A DNA stretch of 64,000 bases, from positions 12,214,001 to 12,278,000 of the forward strand of contig AP026539.1 of assembly GCA_026075535.2 (NCBI GenBank). Direction: 5' to 3'. The notes beneath the pieces were generated by a model. The model searched no databases. It worked only from the letters and a program-made list of their open reading frames with translations, and was not told where the DNA came from. Position 1 is the first letter of the stretch; the number at the start of each line of letters is the position of its first letter. Position numbers and translations under genes: made by a program. Below are positions 33,620-44,834 of this stretch, one piece after another. The DNA comes from Tricholoma matsutake. Lineage: Eukaryota; Basidiomycota; Agaricomycetes; Agaricales; Tricholomataceae.

Positions 33620-35136
33620 GGGTTGCTCTTTCATCATCTGGACTCAATGTCAAGCTTCCAAACATCCAACTCCCTCATGATGCCTGGATGGCATATTGGC
33701 TCCACTGCTCAGAGCCAGAAATCATCTGGACAGCATGCTGCCCCAAGTGATTTTCCCTCTTTTCTCATCCTATTCCTTGGAAATGTCAGTGGAAGGCATC
33801 CCCAAGATCACAATCCTGTAACACAAACCTCTGGACAACTCAGAATACTCCAAATGGTCCTAAATGGGTCCCATGTCATCTATACACTACACAATCCTTT
33901 GATTCTTGGCTTCAGTTCTTATTATCTTCCAAGGTCATTGAAGACAGCCTTCATGAGACTTTCAACCACCACAGAAGCCATCCACCAGCTGCCTTTCATG
34001 CCAATATGAATGATATCCAGGATAGCCCTGCTTGGGATGACTTGCAAGGTTTTCTACAGTCTCCTTATCATTTACTATTTGGAATCTATATCAATTGGTT
34101 CAATCCTTATACCAACAAGATTTCTGGTAAGTTATTAACAAATTCTGCACAGACTATGGCACAGCTTATTTTATATATAGGCAAAAAAGTGTCTTGTGGA
34201 GCAATCCTGCTTTATTGCTTGAACTTACCTTTTCATCTTTGGCACAATTTGAGAATACTTTTATTGCTGGTCTCACACCTCCCCATCATCTTGACCCCAC
34301 AACCATCTCCCATCTTCTTGAATGTCTGTTGCCAAGTATGGTGCTGCACCAGGCCAAAATTTGCCAACATCTAGACATCTTGATGGCATCTCTGTGAAAG
34401 CAAAAATTGCACCTGTGTACTAGTGATCAGCTCGAGGATCTCAATATTCAATCTTGGGAACTCCATAATGGTGGACAAGTGCAAGCACAGGCAGAGGCAT
34501 GGTTACACCAGACAACCAAAGCTGGTCGAAATGTTCTGCCAAAGACAACATGTGTGTGGTGGACCCCACTCCATATTGGGACCCAGTCAAACATGTTGTA
34601 TGCATAACTGGCTTGAGGGTATTCTACAGCACCATCTTCATGCACTCTGGGGAATTGGATGGGATAAGGATGAAATCCAAAAAACTAAAGAGGTGGAACA
34701 GGATGAGCATTGGAGTGAAGCAGATGTATCAGATTCTGCTGAAGAGTTGGATGACCTTCTTCAAGAAGCAGCTGAACATAATCTTGAGGCTGCAATGGCA
34801 ATGCAACATACACCACCACCTATGTCTCCCTCACCATCTTTTTCTGAATTATCTGAGTCATCCTCGTCCTCATTAACACCTAAAGCCACAGAGAGCCACA
34901 CAAATCCCTATGCATATGACTTCAATGATGATAACTATATTCCTGTTGACCCTTTGCCTTTTAGCTTCACAGAAATTGAGCTACAGGCAATAAGGAATTG
35001 TATTCATGATATTACTCTTCCAACATGGATACAACAACCACCAACCAATCTTGGTGAACCAAGCCATGGCAAACTCAAAGATCAGGAATCTTCACAAGCA
35101 TCTTTCCCCTCATTATTCCTGAATTCTGGTATATGA
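33620..35136 (+). pseudogene. Plavaka-type (CACTA-like) transposase, decayed
   Basis: Plus-strand pieces in shifting frames follow the order of a transposase group common in Agaricomycetes: PHDAWMAYWLHCSEPEIIW, PRSRSCNTNLWTTQNTPNGP, LYTTQSFDSW, then DIQDSPAWDDLQGFLQSPYH with GIYINWFNPYTNKISG. Next are VSCGAILLYCLNLPFHL, PYWDPVKHVV, and MHNWLEGILQHHLHALWGIG (near 34600). These are followed by an acidic Ser-rich segment and LPTWIQQPPTNLGEPSHGKL. The long 237-aa frame starting 34423 is only in phase from about 34600. The C-terminal half is missing: a small hAT-like element begins at 35173. Confidence 0.7.
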
Positions 35137-35172
35137 CTACTGCCACAAATTTCCACCACCAGCACTTCTACT

Positions 35173-35818
35173 TAGTGCTTGAAGGTCTGGTCATGCAGAC
35201 CAGAAAATAACTGAGACTGAACCAAACTGTAACTGATGTAACCAGACCTGTGGTTATGGTCCTGGTGGTTACAGCACCAGTTCAGTCTGCGGTTCACTGA
35301 TCCCTCGAGGACCAGTAACACCAATCGAGACTAGTCTCAAACCAAACTTACAGTTGCCAACTCAAGATAGAATAAATATTTACAATTACAATACATAAAC
35401 TACAATATATGGGGCACACCTGAGTTGAAATGGCTGGAATGTGAGTCGTTTAAATATCTGAAGGTGAGCATGGACCATTTGCATGTGTTTGCTCATTCTC
35501 ATGCAGCAAGTGGTGCCACTTTTTTGTGGTGTCATAACACAACAACCAACAATGCCCTCCACTGCCGCTTCCTACTCAACCACCATGACCGACTCACTTG
35601 CCAACTCAGCACCAGGGAACAAAACTTGTAGCAGCAACAGTGCCATGTCACTGGTCAGCTTGGACTGACCTAAGCCTGTTGATGCACTGGTTTGAACTGT
35701 TATGAACCAGTTTTGTGCAGTCCAGTTCAGTTTTATGTAGTTTTTGAACTGGTTGCAGTTGTGATTTCATTCTAAAATCGAAAAAAAAAACTGGACCAAA
35801 CTGGACCTTCAAACACTA
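35173..35818. mobile_element. Small hAT-like non-autonomous element, same family as 159-1745
   Basis: Left end TAGTGCTTGAAGGTCTGGTC. The reverse complement of the right end is TAGTGTTTGAAGGTCCAG. Subterminal regions share the ACCAGACC, GGTTACAG and AACTGGTT-type motifs with the larger copy, and GTTTGAACTGG...TTTTGTG occurs near the right end. The length is 646 bp. No clear 8-bp target duplication remains. It carries the block AGTGGTGCCACTTTTT also present at 1349-1363. Confidence 0.65.
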
Positions 35819-35819
35819 G

Positions 35820-37380
35820 AAATCAGGTAAGCATTGGCCATGAAAAAATGCATGATGACAGTTTGACTTCTTGGTTTAGGAACTCCTACCTTCTGAAACC
35901 AAAGATTCCCTTCAGAAAAGTGACAGTCAAAGCAGGCAGTCATTCCTGGTTGTCTGGAGAAATATTGGCTGATATCAAAGTGGAACTGATGTTCATTAAT
36001 TTTTTCCATGCTCTGTGATAACCAAATATAAATGAACAACTCCATAAATAATGAAGTTGGAGCTAACTACCTGGCTGGAGATGGTTATGATTGCTCTCAG
36101 AGGTTCATCAACATCATGCATTGAAAACAACTGGTAGTTTTATAAGACAAACATGAGAGTAGTAAATGTATGGTCACACTGTCAATGCTTTGATTTCAAT
36201 ATCATACTCAGAATTTTCTTCCACAGAGTAAATGCAGATAACCTTTCCAGAAATGAAAAATTTGTAATCATCTTCTGGTTTCGGTTTATTCTGTGAAATG
36301 AAGTAGTGCATGAGTCCCTTGGACACATTGCAATTGGCCACTTACATCATTGTTGATAGGAATTTCAGCATCAAACATATATGTTCTGGGTTTATCAACA
36401 GGGTCTACAACACATCAATTATAGCAACTGAAGAGGCTAGTAATGAATGCAAAGCCAGGCATAACATTGGGCATGGTTGATATGAATGTGGGCAGTTCGA
36501 ACAAAGGTGTCAGAGAATATGATGGAAGGCTTAAGTAATGTGCAATGATGAAGATGGCTGTGGATTTGAGACAATGGTGCACATAGTAGTATTGATCATG
36601 TTCAGCTGGACATTATCTTTAGGGTCATCTTGGGTAAAGCCACAGTCAAACATAAGTAAACAAACATATCCAAATTATTGTTTTGAGTAAAGCTGGTGGT
36701 TTTCATGAGGTTCCCAAGCAAATCTTATAGTTTTTCCCCCCCATATATATAGCTTCTATGATATCAAAACTAACCTTTTGCATGCCTATTATGTTTTAAT
36801 GCAGTATCTTTAGTGTAAGAGCCTGAGAGAAAATGCCAGGCAAAAATGTGAAGTTGTTGTAATCTCTCTATTTTATGGTTTTCTTAATTCCTACACCATC
36901 CCTACAACTTCTAAACACCTCCAATGTCACTTAATGGTTGGTTTACCTTCATGGTGACCCATAATTTATTGTTGAACAGCTCAGTTAGTTGCTCTGAGCT
37001 CATGCTCTAAAAAATCTATATAACAAGTCAATTAGTAGTATAAATCCATCCTACAACCTCCTGGAAGTTGGAAATAATGATTTAGTGACATGTACTTCAT
37101 GAAATATCATATTTTACAGTAATACACTGGTCAGTTGTACACTTGCCCTTTTCTTGCCTCCTGCTACTTCAGGACTGCCTTTTGCACTTCATTGAGGTTG
37201 ACCTAGTATATATGCATTGTGGACATACCATAAAACTTGTATTTTGTATGTGGCCAATTTGGGGTGATCAATTGATGTGGATCTGAACCTGATTGTGAAA
37301 TCAATGTTTTGACTCTCAGTCAACTTGAAGATAATAGAGATGGGCAAAACTTGTGCTGATCCACTTTGGAATAGCATAAG
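35820..37380 (-). pseudogene. Unidentified multi-exon gene remnant
   Basis: Several minus-strand stretches look like decayed exons. They include SESQNIDFTIRFRSTSIDHP-like sequence ending YKIQVLWYVHNAYILG (37377-37200), GKVICIYSVEENSEYDIEIK (about 36280-36210), and DPVDKPRTYMFDAEIPINND (36410-36345). A cysteine-containing block, FSRQPGMTACFDCHFSEG followed by VPKPRSQTVIMHFF, lies at 35985-35840. Splice-like GT/AG signals lie between some of them. I do not recognise the family and do not assign a function. The weak resemblance in style to remnants at 62.5-63.1 kb may mean a shared mobile source. Confidence 0.3.
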
Positions 37381-39630
37381 AGCATATAGAAATTAGTCTG
37401 AATATATACAGTTGGAATTAAAACCTCCAGAGCCAAAATATGTCTCCTGAGGACAAGATGTGTGACATATGTCACCAAGAGTCACACATGTCATGCATCA
37501 CCTCCTCAGAGCTATTGCATTCAAATGGTGGGCTAGTACAGCTGGTTTTTGGTGCTTACATATGTAAATTAGTCTCTACTACTTGTATGGGTACTAAATT
37601 TAAGAAATATCACTGAGTGCTGTTCTAGCAGAAGTGTACAAATGACCAGTTTTGGCCAAACAAGGCACACCTCTGCCCATGGCCCCCCATGTGGCCAAAA
37701 CTTCATCCCCAGGCAATAGGTGTTGTATACTATATATTTTGATGTCTATCTAAAATATGGTACTAACACTAAGGCTGTATTCTGTGTATATCACCCACAA
37801 ATCCCTGTAAGAGATTCTATCTCTTACCAGTATTTCTTCTACTTCTTTGTGCATTCTATTATTGTCTTATCCTATTAGTATCAGACATGTGATCATGTGC
37901 AACATGTTGATTGTTGTACGATGTATTTGGATTGGATCTTCATCTTAAATTCATACAAACTTTCTGTTTACTTGGTTTGCCCTGTGAGGGTCAAAAGTAC
38001 AGGAGTACTTTTGTTCCACTTTTTTTTAAACATTAGTTTGGACAACACATGGATCAACATAAACCATGCCCTGGCCACCAGGAAATGAAATCAAACCCAT
38101 CAGCAACGACTGATAACACTGTGGTAATTCCCCACCTGGGAAGGAATTTAACCCCTCAGAAAGAGACACCACAACACTGAAGCACTGAGGTCACTCCACA
38201 ATGTGGAAGCACCAATGTCATTCCACGTCAAAGCCCTTATTTCCCCCAATGGAGCCTTATTGCTCCTCAAGGCATTGTAAGACACTGCCATAAAAGACCC
38301 CAAAAGACCAACAAGTTGCCCAAATTTTTTGTCCCTTTCACCCAAAGCATTGCTCACAGAAACAACCACCACCCTGTCTTGACAACCTTTGTCAGCTGTA
38401 CCACTCACTACCCAGTACTGCACTCACCAAATAGCCCACTCTGTAGCAATGCCCAAATCATCACCCTTGAGCTCTCCACCAAACACACCACCCCCAGCCC
38501 AGACCACTCCCCTGTATCAGACCTAGAAATGCTCTGCATCCTCAGACTCAGAATCAGACTCCTTCCCAAATGCAATACCCATGTCTCCAATTGTTGACCC
38601 TTTGTATGTGCCTGCCAAAGTACAACAAGCTTCCCTGTCTGCCCCACCAATTCTTTCTGCTGTTCTTTTGATGTTACCTATAATTCAACAACAACAACAA
38701 CAACAACCATCATCGCCCACTGCTCATGCAGTTTTGGGCCCTGGTTGCTTGTTGGTTGCTAGTTCTGGCCACTATGAGGACAGGACTTTCGTCACCATCA
38801 ACAGGCTCAATTCCTGATATTGCTTTAGACAAGGTTTTGGACACACACACACCATGACACTAACACCCACACCAACCTCACCTATCCCATTTGCAAGCCC
38901 CCTGCCATTCAAGCTGCACATTCCACTGTGACCGCTCTGGCCTCTTAGCAGGTAGGATCTGTCCTTGTTCTTTGGTGATGATGCCCCATATCACCTGCCT
39001 CAATGCCTCCCAAACCGAGCAGATTCAGCTGTGTGCATGCACTTTTGGCTACACGAAAAAGACCTCTGAGTCTGCACCATCCACACCCTCCAATCCACAC
39101 ACTCTGCTCTCACACTGTCGCTTGCTGCAACTTCATCAGTATTGCTGCAGATGTCAAAGAGCCTTGCAGGGTTTTCACATGACATCCAAACTGTTGCTCA
39201 TGCACCCAGCCCATTCAGTATGACTATTGCCTCATCTTCTATTCTACATCTGTCCACACATCCTGTCATTGGTAACAACACATATTTTTCCCTCAAAAGG
39301 CCTCACACTCCTTCGCCATTGTGCACATTGCCTGTCAGGCCCACAACCCATAGTCAGATCACATGATTGTTGATTTTGGATAGGAATGGTCTTTTTGCAC
39401 AGTTGAGTACTTTTGCACAGTTGAGTACATACAGTATTGGTGAACTTTTTTTTTTCCAGGCTCTTTATATCTAGGTCTATCGAGGCTTACTTTTTAGTAT
39501 GTCCTTAGCTACTTATGTAGCATAGGTAGATATCAATATAGTAACATAGTAACAATTCAAAAATGCTTGCCACAGGTATTTCTCCATGATGGACATCAAG
39601 GAGGATGACTGTGTCAGAAAAATTCAGTAA
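37381..39630. other. No recognisable gene
   Basis: 37.4-38.1 kb is AT-rich intergenic sequence. 38.1-39.4 kb is Pro/Ser/His-rich when translated on plus (several 80-110 residue frames) with a (CAA)n run at 38690-38705. I see no conserved family, LTR or TIR pair, and treat these frames as chance openings in C-rich sequence. Confidence 0.4.
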
Positions 39631-41460
39631 TTTACACTGCCCCATATGTTTTTGTGCAGATCTGTGTGGACTGTGCGGAGTCCAACCCTCTGGTGACCAA
39701 AATAAAAAATTACACCCCCTTTGGCATGGACTCCACCCCAGTCCATACAGAGTCCACATAAGTCTGCACAGAGTCCACATAAGTCCACATAAGTCCACAT
39801 AAGTCCACATGGACTCTGACCATGTGGTGACCTAAATGAAGAATTGAGGTGTGGGTTGATGGCAGAAAAAAACAAGGATGCCCCCACAATTGGGGACATT
39901 TTATTAGTAGTATTAAATACAAAAAAAGTTGCCTTGCCAAAGAGGGGGGCGGTAGACTATAGAATAAAATAAATAACCCACTGTCTCACTAGCATGCAAG
40001 ATGGCAGGGGCAGGTGCATTTATTGTTGGCCCTCTCTTGTGGCCCCCTCTTGTCCCCCCTCACTGTTACCCATTGGTCTGTACACACACCCCTTCCTCAT
40101 CGTTGTTCCACCCACAATCCACCCCATAAGCAGTTGCTCGTGAGGCTGGGGGCAGGTGGTGCATTGCTGTCTCCTGTCCCTGTGCCTGAGCATTGTTCCA
40201 CCCACATTCCACCCCACGAGCAGTTGCTCATGAGGCTAGGGGTGGGTGGCTTGTCATTGTTGTTGTTCCACCCGCGATCCACTCCACAAGCAGTTGCTCA
40301 TGAGGCTGGGGGCAGGTGGTGCACTGTCATCTCCTGTCCCTGCACCTGGGCATTGTTCCACCCATGTTCCACCCCATGAGCAGTTGCTCATGAGGCTGGG
40401 GGTGGGTGACTTGTCATTGCTGTTGTTCCACCTGCAATCCACCCCACGAGCAGTTGCTCATGAGGCTGGGGGTGGGTGGCTTGTTGTCATTTGTCCCCGT
40501 TGTCCCCTGTTTGGATTTCTGTCTTTTTTTTTGGGGGGGGGGGGGGGAGGGGTTTGGGTGTGTCAGTGCAACATGGCGCATGTATGGGGGTTGGTGGGTG
40601 CTTACTAGGCAGGTATCCCCCTTTTGGGGTCTCCTGGCATCCCTTGGCACCCTCCTAGCCCATGTCGACAGCCTCACATCCCCTTTGAACAGGGAGGAGG
40701 GGGATTGGGTGGGTGTGGGCGTGGGTTGCACATTTTTCCTTGTGTCAGGTTGTCCCCAGTAGTATACAACCTAAAAAGCAATAAAATACAATTAGTTCAT
40801 TGATAAAAACAAAAAGAAAAAAGAAAAAAAATTATCTATGGCCCAAATGATAGTTGCCATCATTTGGGCCCACATTCCATCCAGTCAGCTCATTTCAAGG
40901 TGGTGGTGATGGTGGGAGTGGGCATGGGAATGGTGGTGGCATGCGTGCATGCAGTGGTGGTGGTGGTGGTAGAGTGGAGGGGAGGGAGGGAGGTAGTGGC
41001 ATTGAAGGTGGTGGTGAGTGATGAACTGGCAACATTGATGACACAGCTGTGTGCTTTGTCATACAAAGCCAAACAGTGGTATGTAGTTGCATCAATGGCC
41101 CCAAACAGTAATGGCTGCATAGTGTAATGGTAATGCATGTCTGTACTCTCTTAGTCATGAGGCTACTGGTTCAAATACCATTGGTGACATTATTTTGCTA
41201 AGCTCAAATGGTCTGTTTGGATGCATGTGGACTGTCCTTGCTCATCCAACCTGGTTGATCATCGACACAGATGGACGAAATCCATGGAATCCAAGTAAAA
41301 TACACAGATTCCATGTTAGTCTGCATGGATCTGCGCAGACTGTCACACCATGTTGCACAGCTAAAATGGTTTATTGTATGGATTGCAAATCTGCACGGAG
41401 TCTGTGCGGAGTCTGCACAATTCCACACAGATCTGCGTGGAACATATGGGGCAGTGTAAA
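39631..41460. mobile_element. Non-autonomous TIR element, family TTTACACTGCCCCA, copy 2
   Basis: A 20-bp perfect inverted repeat bounds it: TTTACACTGCCCCATATGTT (39631-39650) and its complement at 41441-41460. Subterminal regions hold CTGTGTGGACT / GTCTGCAC-type repeats, in both orientations, and a run of a 10-bp unit GTCCACATAA (39745-39812). The interior carries five GAGCAG hairpin units at 80-bp spacing (40120-40465), a (G)n run at 40534-40548 and a GGCCCAAATGAT palindrome (40840-40870). No transposase is present. Confidence 0.75.
40090..40470. repeat. About 80-bp tandem units with GAGCAG hairpins
   Basis: Five units of TTGTTCCACCC-(N)-ATCCACCCCACGAGCAGTTGCTCATGAGGCTGGGGG-type sequence. 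They alternate between two spacer types: one ends in CTGTCTCCTGTCCCTG, the other in GGCTTGTCATTG. The best stem is CATGAGC-AGTT-GCTCATG at 40375-40392. Confidence 0.75.
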
Positions 41461-41465
41461 GACCT

Positions 41466-42640
41466 CAAAAAATTGTTTATAACTTCAAATTGGCAGCTGT
41501 CCAGTCTTGGGTTATGGCTGAAGAGGATGACCTCCTGGGCTTGTCTTTCATGGAGTTCATGGTAACCTTCAAGAAAAAGTTCCTACCCTGAACCTGGGAG
41601 GATGACCTCATTCAAGATCAAATCTTGATCCAAGGTGCTTCAAACTTCCTGACTTGGGTCAAAAAAGTCTGTAACAACACTGAACTTAAGGTTGCCAAAT
41701 CCCCATACCACATCCCAGATGACCATGTCTGCCTCCACCTCATCTGTTAAGGGTGAAGCCTCAACCACTCAATCTAGTCAATGTTGTTTGACGAGGTGCT
41801 TCCTCCACGAGTTGTTTGGCACTGGTCTTACTCGGAGCGTCTGACATAAGATGGAGAGTGCACTCTAGCAGGCCTTCTGCATAGAGTCATTCAGGTTCAT
41901 GCACTAAGGGGCTTCCTTAGTGGTTTTGAGTAAGTTTACGAGTTTGCAAGTTAAGGCTGTAGTTTGCCTAGATCTAAACTAAGGACATCCCTACTATGAG
42001 CTGCAGTACTTATACTACAAGGGAGGTCCTTATTGTCCAATCGGGAAGATAGATGCATATCAAATAAGAATAGAAACAATAGGCTTCATGTCAGGGGGCT
42101 GTCGTATCACAGCATGTGTGGGAGTGGGTTTGGGTGCATGGAGTCACCATGCATCAAGGGTGCCTTCTGCGGGAAGGGGATTGAATGCATGCAGTCAGCA
42201 TGCGTCGTATGTGTGTCTGATGTCACGGACATGCCCTATGCATGAATCAGGTAGTGCCTCCTGTCTGGAGGGGATCATTGGGTCAGTTGGGTCAGTTGGG
42301 TCCCATGAGTTACAAGGAAAATTGTAACATCATCCCCCACATGTCTGAAGGCCTATACAAAGCAAACAATGGAAGTGCACCCAGTGCAACCTACCCAGGG
42401 CACCCTGGATGCCCTCACATATCTCGACAAGTGGTTGGAACACATCCACCTTCCAGAGGTCAACACACAGCTCAAACTGGGTAGCGCATGCTGCAAAAGT
42501 TGGTGGTGGCTACATGACTCAATGACTGTCAATATCCCAACCATGTCCTCTACACAGGCCAGCTCCACACTGAGCCCTTTGACTGAGGATGAGAAGAACC
42601 TTTTATGTCTCCACCTCAGCTGTTTCAAGTGCTGAGTTTT
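41466..42640 (+). pseudogene. Ty3/gypsy Gag, split by a solo LTR
   Basis: After the TIR element, plus-strand sequence reads as gypsy Gag: SWVMAEEDDLLGLSFMEFMV, TFKKKFLP, TWEDDLIQDQILIQGASNFL, and VKKVCNNTELKVAKSPYHIP up to HVCLHLI at 41744. Removing the solo LTR (41745-42329 plus one TCATC) continues the frame directly into PHMSEGLYKANNG. After a shift it reads LDALTYLDKWLEHIHLPEV, and near 42600 LTEDEKNLLCLHLSCFKC. A stop then falls inside the CCHC knuckle (CFKC ... GHIGWNC). Gag would form the particle core in an intact element. Confidence 0.8.
41745..42329 (+). repeat. Solo LTR inserted in gypsy gag
   Basis: Starts TGTTAAGGGTGAAG and ends GAAAATTGTAACA, so the outer five bases (TGTTA/TAACA) are inverted. 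It is flanked by a perfect 5-bp duplication TCATC (41740-41744 and 42330-42334). Excising it restores the Gag frame. At 585 bp it is unrelated by eye to the other LTRs here. It contains direct repeats GTGCATGGAGTCACCATGCATCA / TGCATGCAGTCAGCATGCGTC. Orientation is unproven. Confidence 0.85.
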
Positions 42641-44221
42641 CTATGCAGGTCACATTGGCTGGAACTGTAACAACCCTCACCCCACTCTCAAAGACTGCAA
42701 AAAGGTTCTGGCCACAAATGCTGCCAAAGCCAAAATTATGTATGAGAAGATCAAGAATGGTACCACCATTGTGGTGGCTGTTTTAAAAGGAGGAGCGTCA
42801 TTCAAGGACAGTGATAGCTTTGGAGAGAAGGGGGACAAGTTCATAGATGTGAATGAAGCTGATGAGTACATACCAAATCCTCTCACCTTTCCCCCCCACC
42901 TCCACTGGACTTGATGCATTGATGCTCCCACCACATGTGCACCCACTCCCATCAATGCCCTTATTGACCATGGGTGCACCCCAGTCTTGATTTGCACTGA
43001 ACTTGCAGATATTCTGTGCCTCACACCTTCACTCTTCAAGCAGCTTTCAGTCTCAGGTGCCCTTACAAAAGAAGAAAGAAGTTCAGAACACCTTCTCATG
43101 TTAACTCATTACTGTAGAATAAACCTTCAGTCTCCCAACTGTGTCTGGAAATCCCATGCAATCAACACTGTTATCTGCCTGAAACTTCACACCGACCTGA
43201 TCTTGGGTCTGGATTTTCTAGTGAGAAATCAAATTGTCATGGACATGGCACTCCATACAGCAATTGCAAAAGAACTATAATTTGTTGAATCCTCCTGACC
43301 CCAAAACACTTCAACAACAACCAAAGAAGTCTCCATGCAAAAAATGTAAGATAGAAGCTCAGGAAATCAAAAATGGACAGACTACCACTCAAAAGTTCAG
43401 GACATTAGCACACATGGAGTTAATGGCTCTCTTTGATGTGCAACTGGAGCATTTTGACATGAGTTCATTCACTACAAGCCCCCCCCCTGATCTGATTGTA
43501 GCAATCAAATCAAGAATCCAACAATTGGCTGGAGAAGCCACATTGCAAGGACCAGACAAGTGGTTCAAGCAATTGTTCCAGGACTGTTTCCCTTCAGACA
43601 TACCCCAGATCAAAGACTTGCCTCATGATGTCTTCCATAAAATTGAATTACTGCCTAGCACCTAAATCTCTGTCTCTTGGGTGTATGCTTGCCCAAGAAA
43701 ATATTGAGTGGGTTGGAAACTTTGATTGACCAACATTGTGCAGCATGGAGAATCCAATCTTCCTCATCACCCTATGCATCATGTCTTTATAATTCCCAAG
43801 GCCAACCCAGCATACTTCCTCAGTGGGTTAATGATTAACATCTATTGAGCCACCTTACAGTGCCTGACCACTGCCCCCTACCTCAGATTGATGACATACT
43901 TGTGGATGGTGCAAAAGGTCAAATATGGGGGAAAATAGATATGACGAATTCATTTTTCCAGACACTTGTAAACCCTGATCACATCAAGTATATGGCTACA
44001 TTGATGCCCTTTCTGTAGGAATGGGTTGTAATTCCAATGGGCATGCACAACTCCCCTGAAACACATCAACAGTGGGTCACACTAGCATTAAAAGACCTCA
44101 TCAGAAAAATATGCTATGTATATCTGGACAACATAATCATTAGTCCAACACCCTTGCTGAACACAAGAGCAATGTGGCCCTTGTACTTGATGCACTCCAG
44201 AAAACAGAACTATACTGTTCC
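42640..44221 (+). pseudogene. Ty3/gypsy protease and reverse transcriptase remnant
   Basis: After the broken knuckle come a linker and the protease-like region (PINALIDHGCTPVLI at about 42950-42995, the DHG corresponding to the catalytic D-[ST]-G), then TDLILGLDFLVRNQIVM. RT follows from about 43690. VPDHCPLPQIDDILVDGAKG and IWGKIDMTNSFFQT carry the first catalytic Asp, and VIPMGMHNSPETHQQWVT leads to the box VYLDNIII. The YLDD box is changed to YLDN (AAC at 44130-44132, a G to A change). Stops and shifts occur at several points. The coding sequence ends at LYCS, where an LTR begins at 44222. RNase H, integrase and chromodomain are missing. Confidence 0.9.
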
Positions 44222-44724
44222 TGTAAGGGGATAGGGGGGTGCCCTGTGTGTTTCTCCTATTTTTTACATTTGTTCTATATTTTTCCTCACTTCATTTCCT
44301 TCTATTCTTCATTTTCTATGATTTTTCCGGATTTTATTACTAATTTCCCTTTCTATCATGTTTGTGCATGTTGACAGTTTTATATTTAGAGGCAGAGCAC
44401 CCCTTCCAACATCTACCCCTTGGTATGATGTCATTTGGTGGCCTTGATCTGCCTATCTCTGCCTTTTCTATTTTTAGGTTATTATTTGATTTTTGTTGTC
44501 TTCACATATACTGGGCATTGGCAAAGGGATCCTTAGAGTTTTCTCTTTGGATTTCCTTTGCTAGGTGTGTTCCCAATCCCTGTAGTATGTAGTATAATTC
44601 TAACTTTGGATTTCCCTTTGCTAGAGGCTGAGGTTGCCCTTATAGTAGAAAACTCTCTCCTAAGGCCCAAAATTGTGAACACACTGCCCAAGATAGGCAG
44701 GTACAGAGTGGATGATGCTTCCCA
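44222..44724 (+). repeat. Ty3/gypsy LTR capping the broken pol
   Basis: Same family as 32953-33333, opposite orientation. Starts TGTAAGGGGATAGGGGGG, has an extra T-rich 130-bp segment (44255-44370), and ends GATGATGCTTCCCA. The flanks GTTCC and TGGAC differ, so this is not a simple insertion with intact ends. It may be the 5' LTR of an element whose body was lost, or a rearrangement point. Confidence 0.7.
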
Positions 44725-44834
44725 TGGACACTCATACTCTAATTCAGCAGTTTTGCCATGCTGTCTCTCACACTTCTCCAGCCTACATCTTCTCTGGCAT
44801 CCACACAATCCAATACTCTTTGCTTGACCACAAT

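Noticed and set aside
38100..39370. Overlapping 80-110 residue frames as a gene
   Set aside because: Composition-driven, with no conserved motif, no convincing introns and no neighbours that support it.
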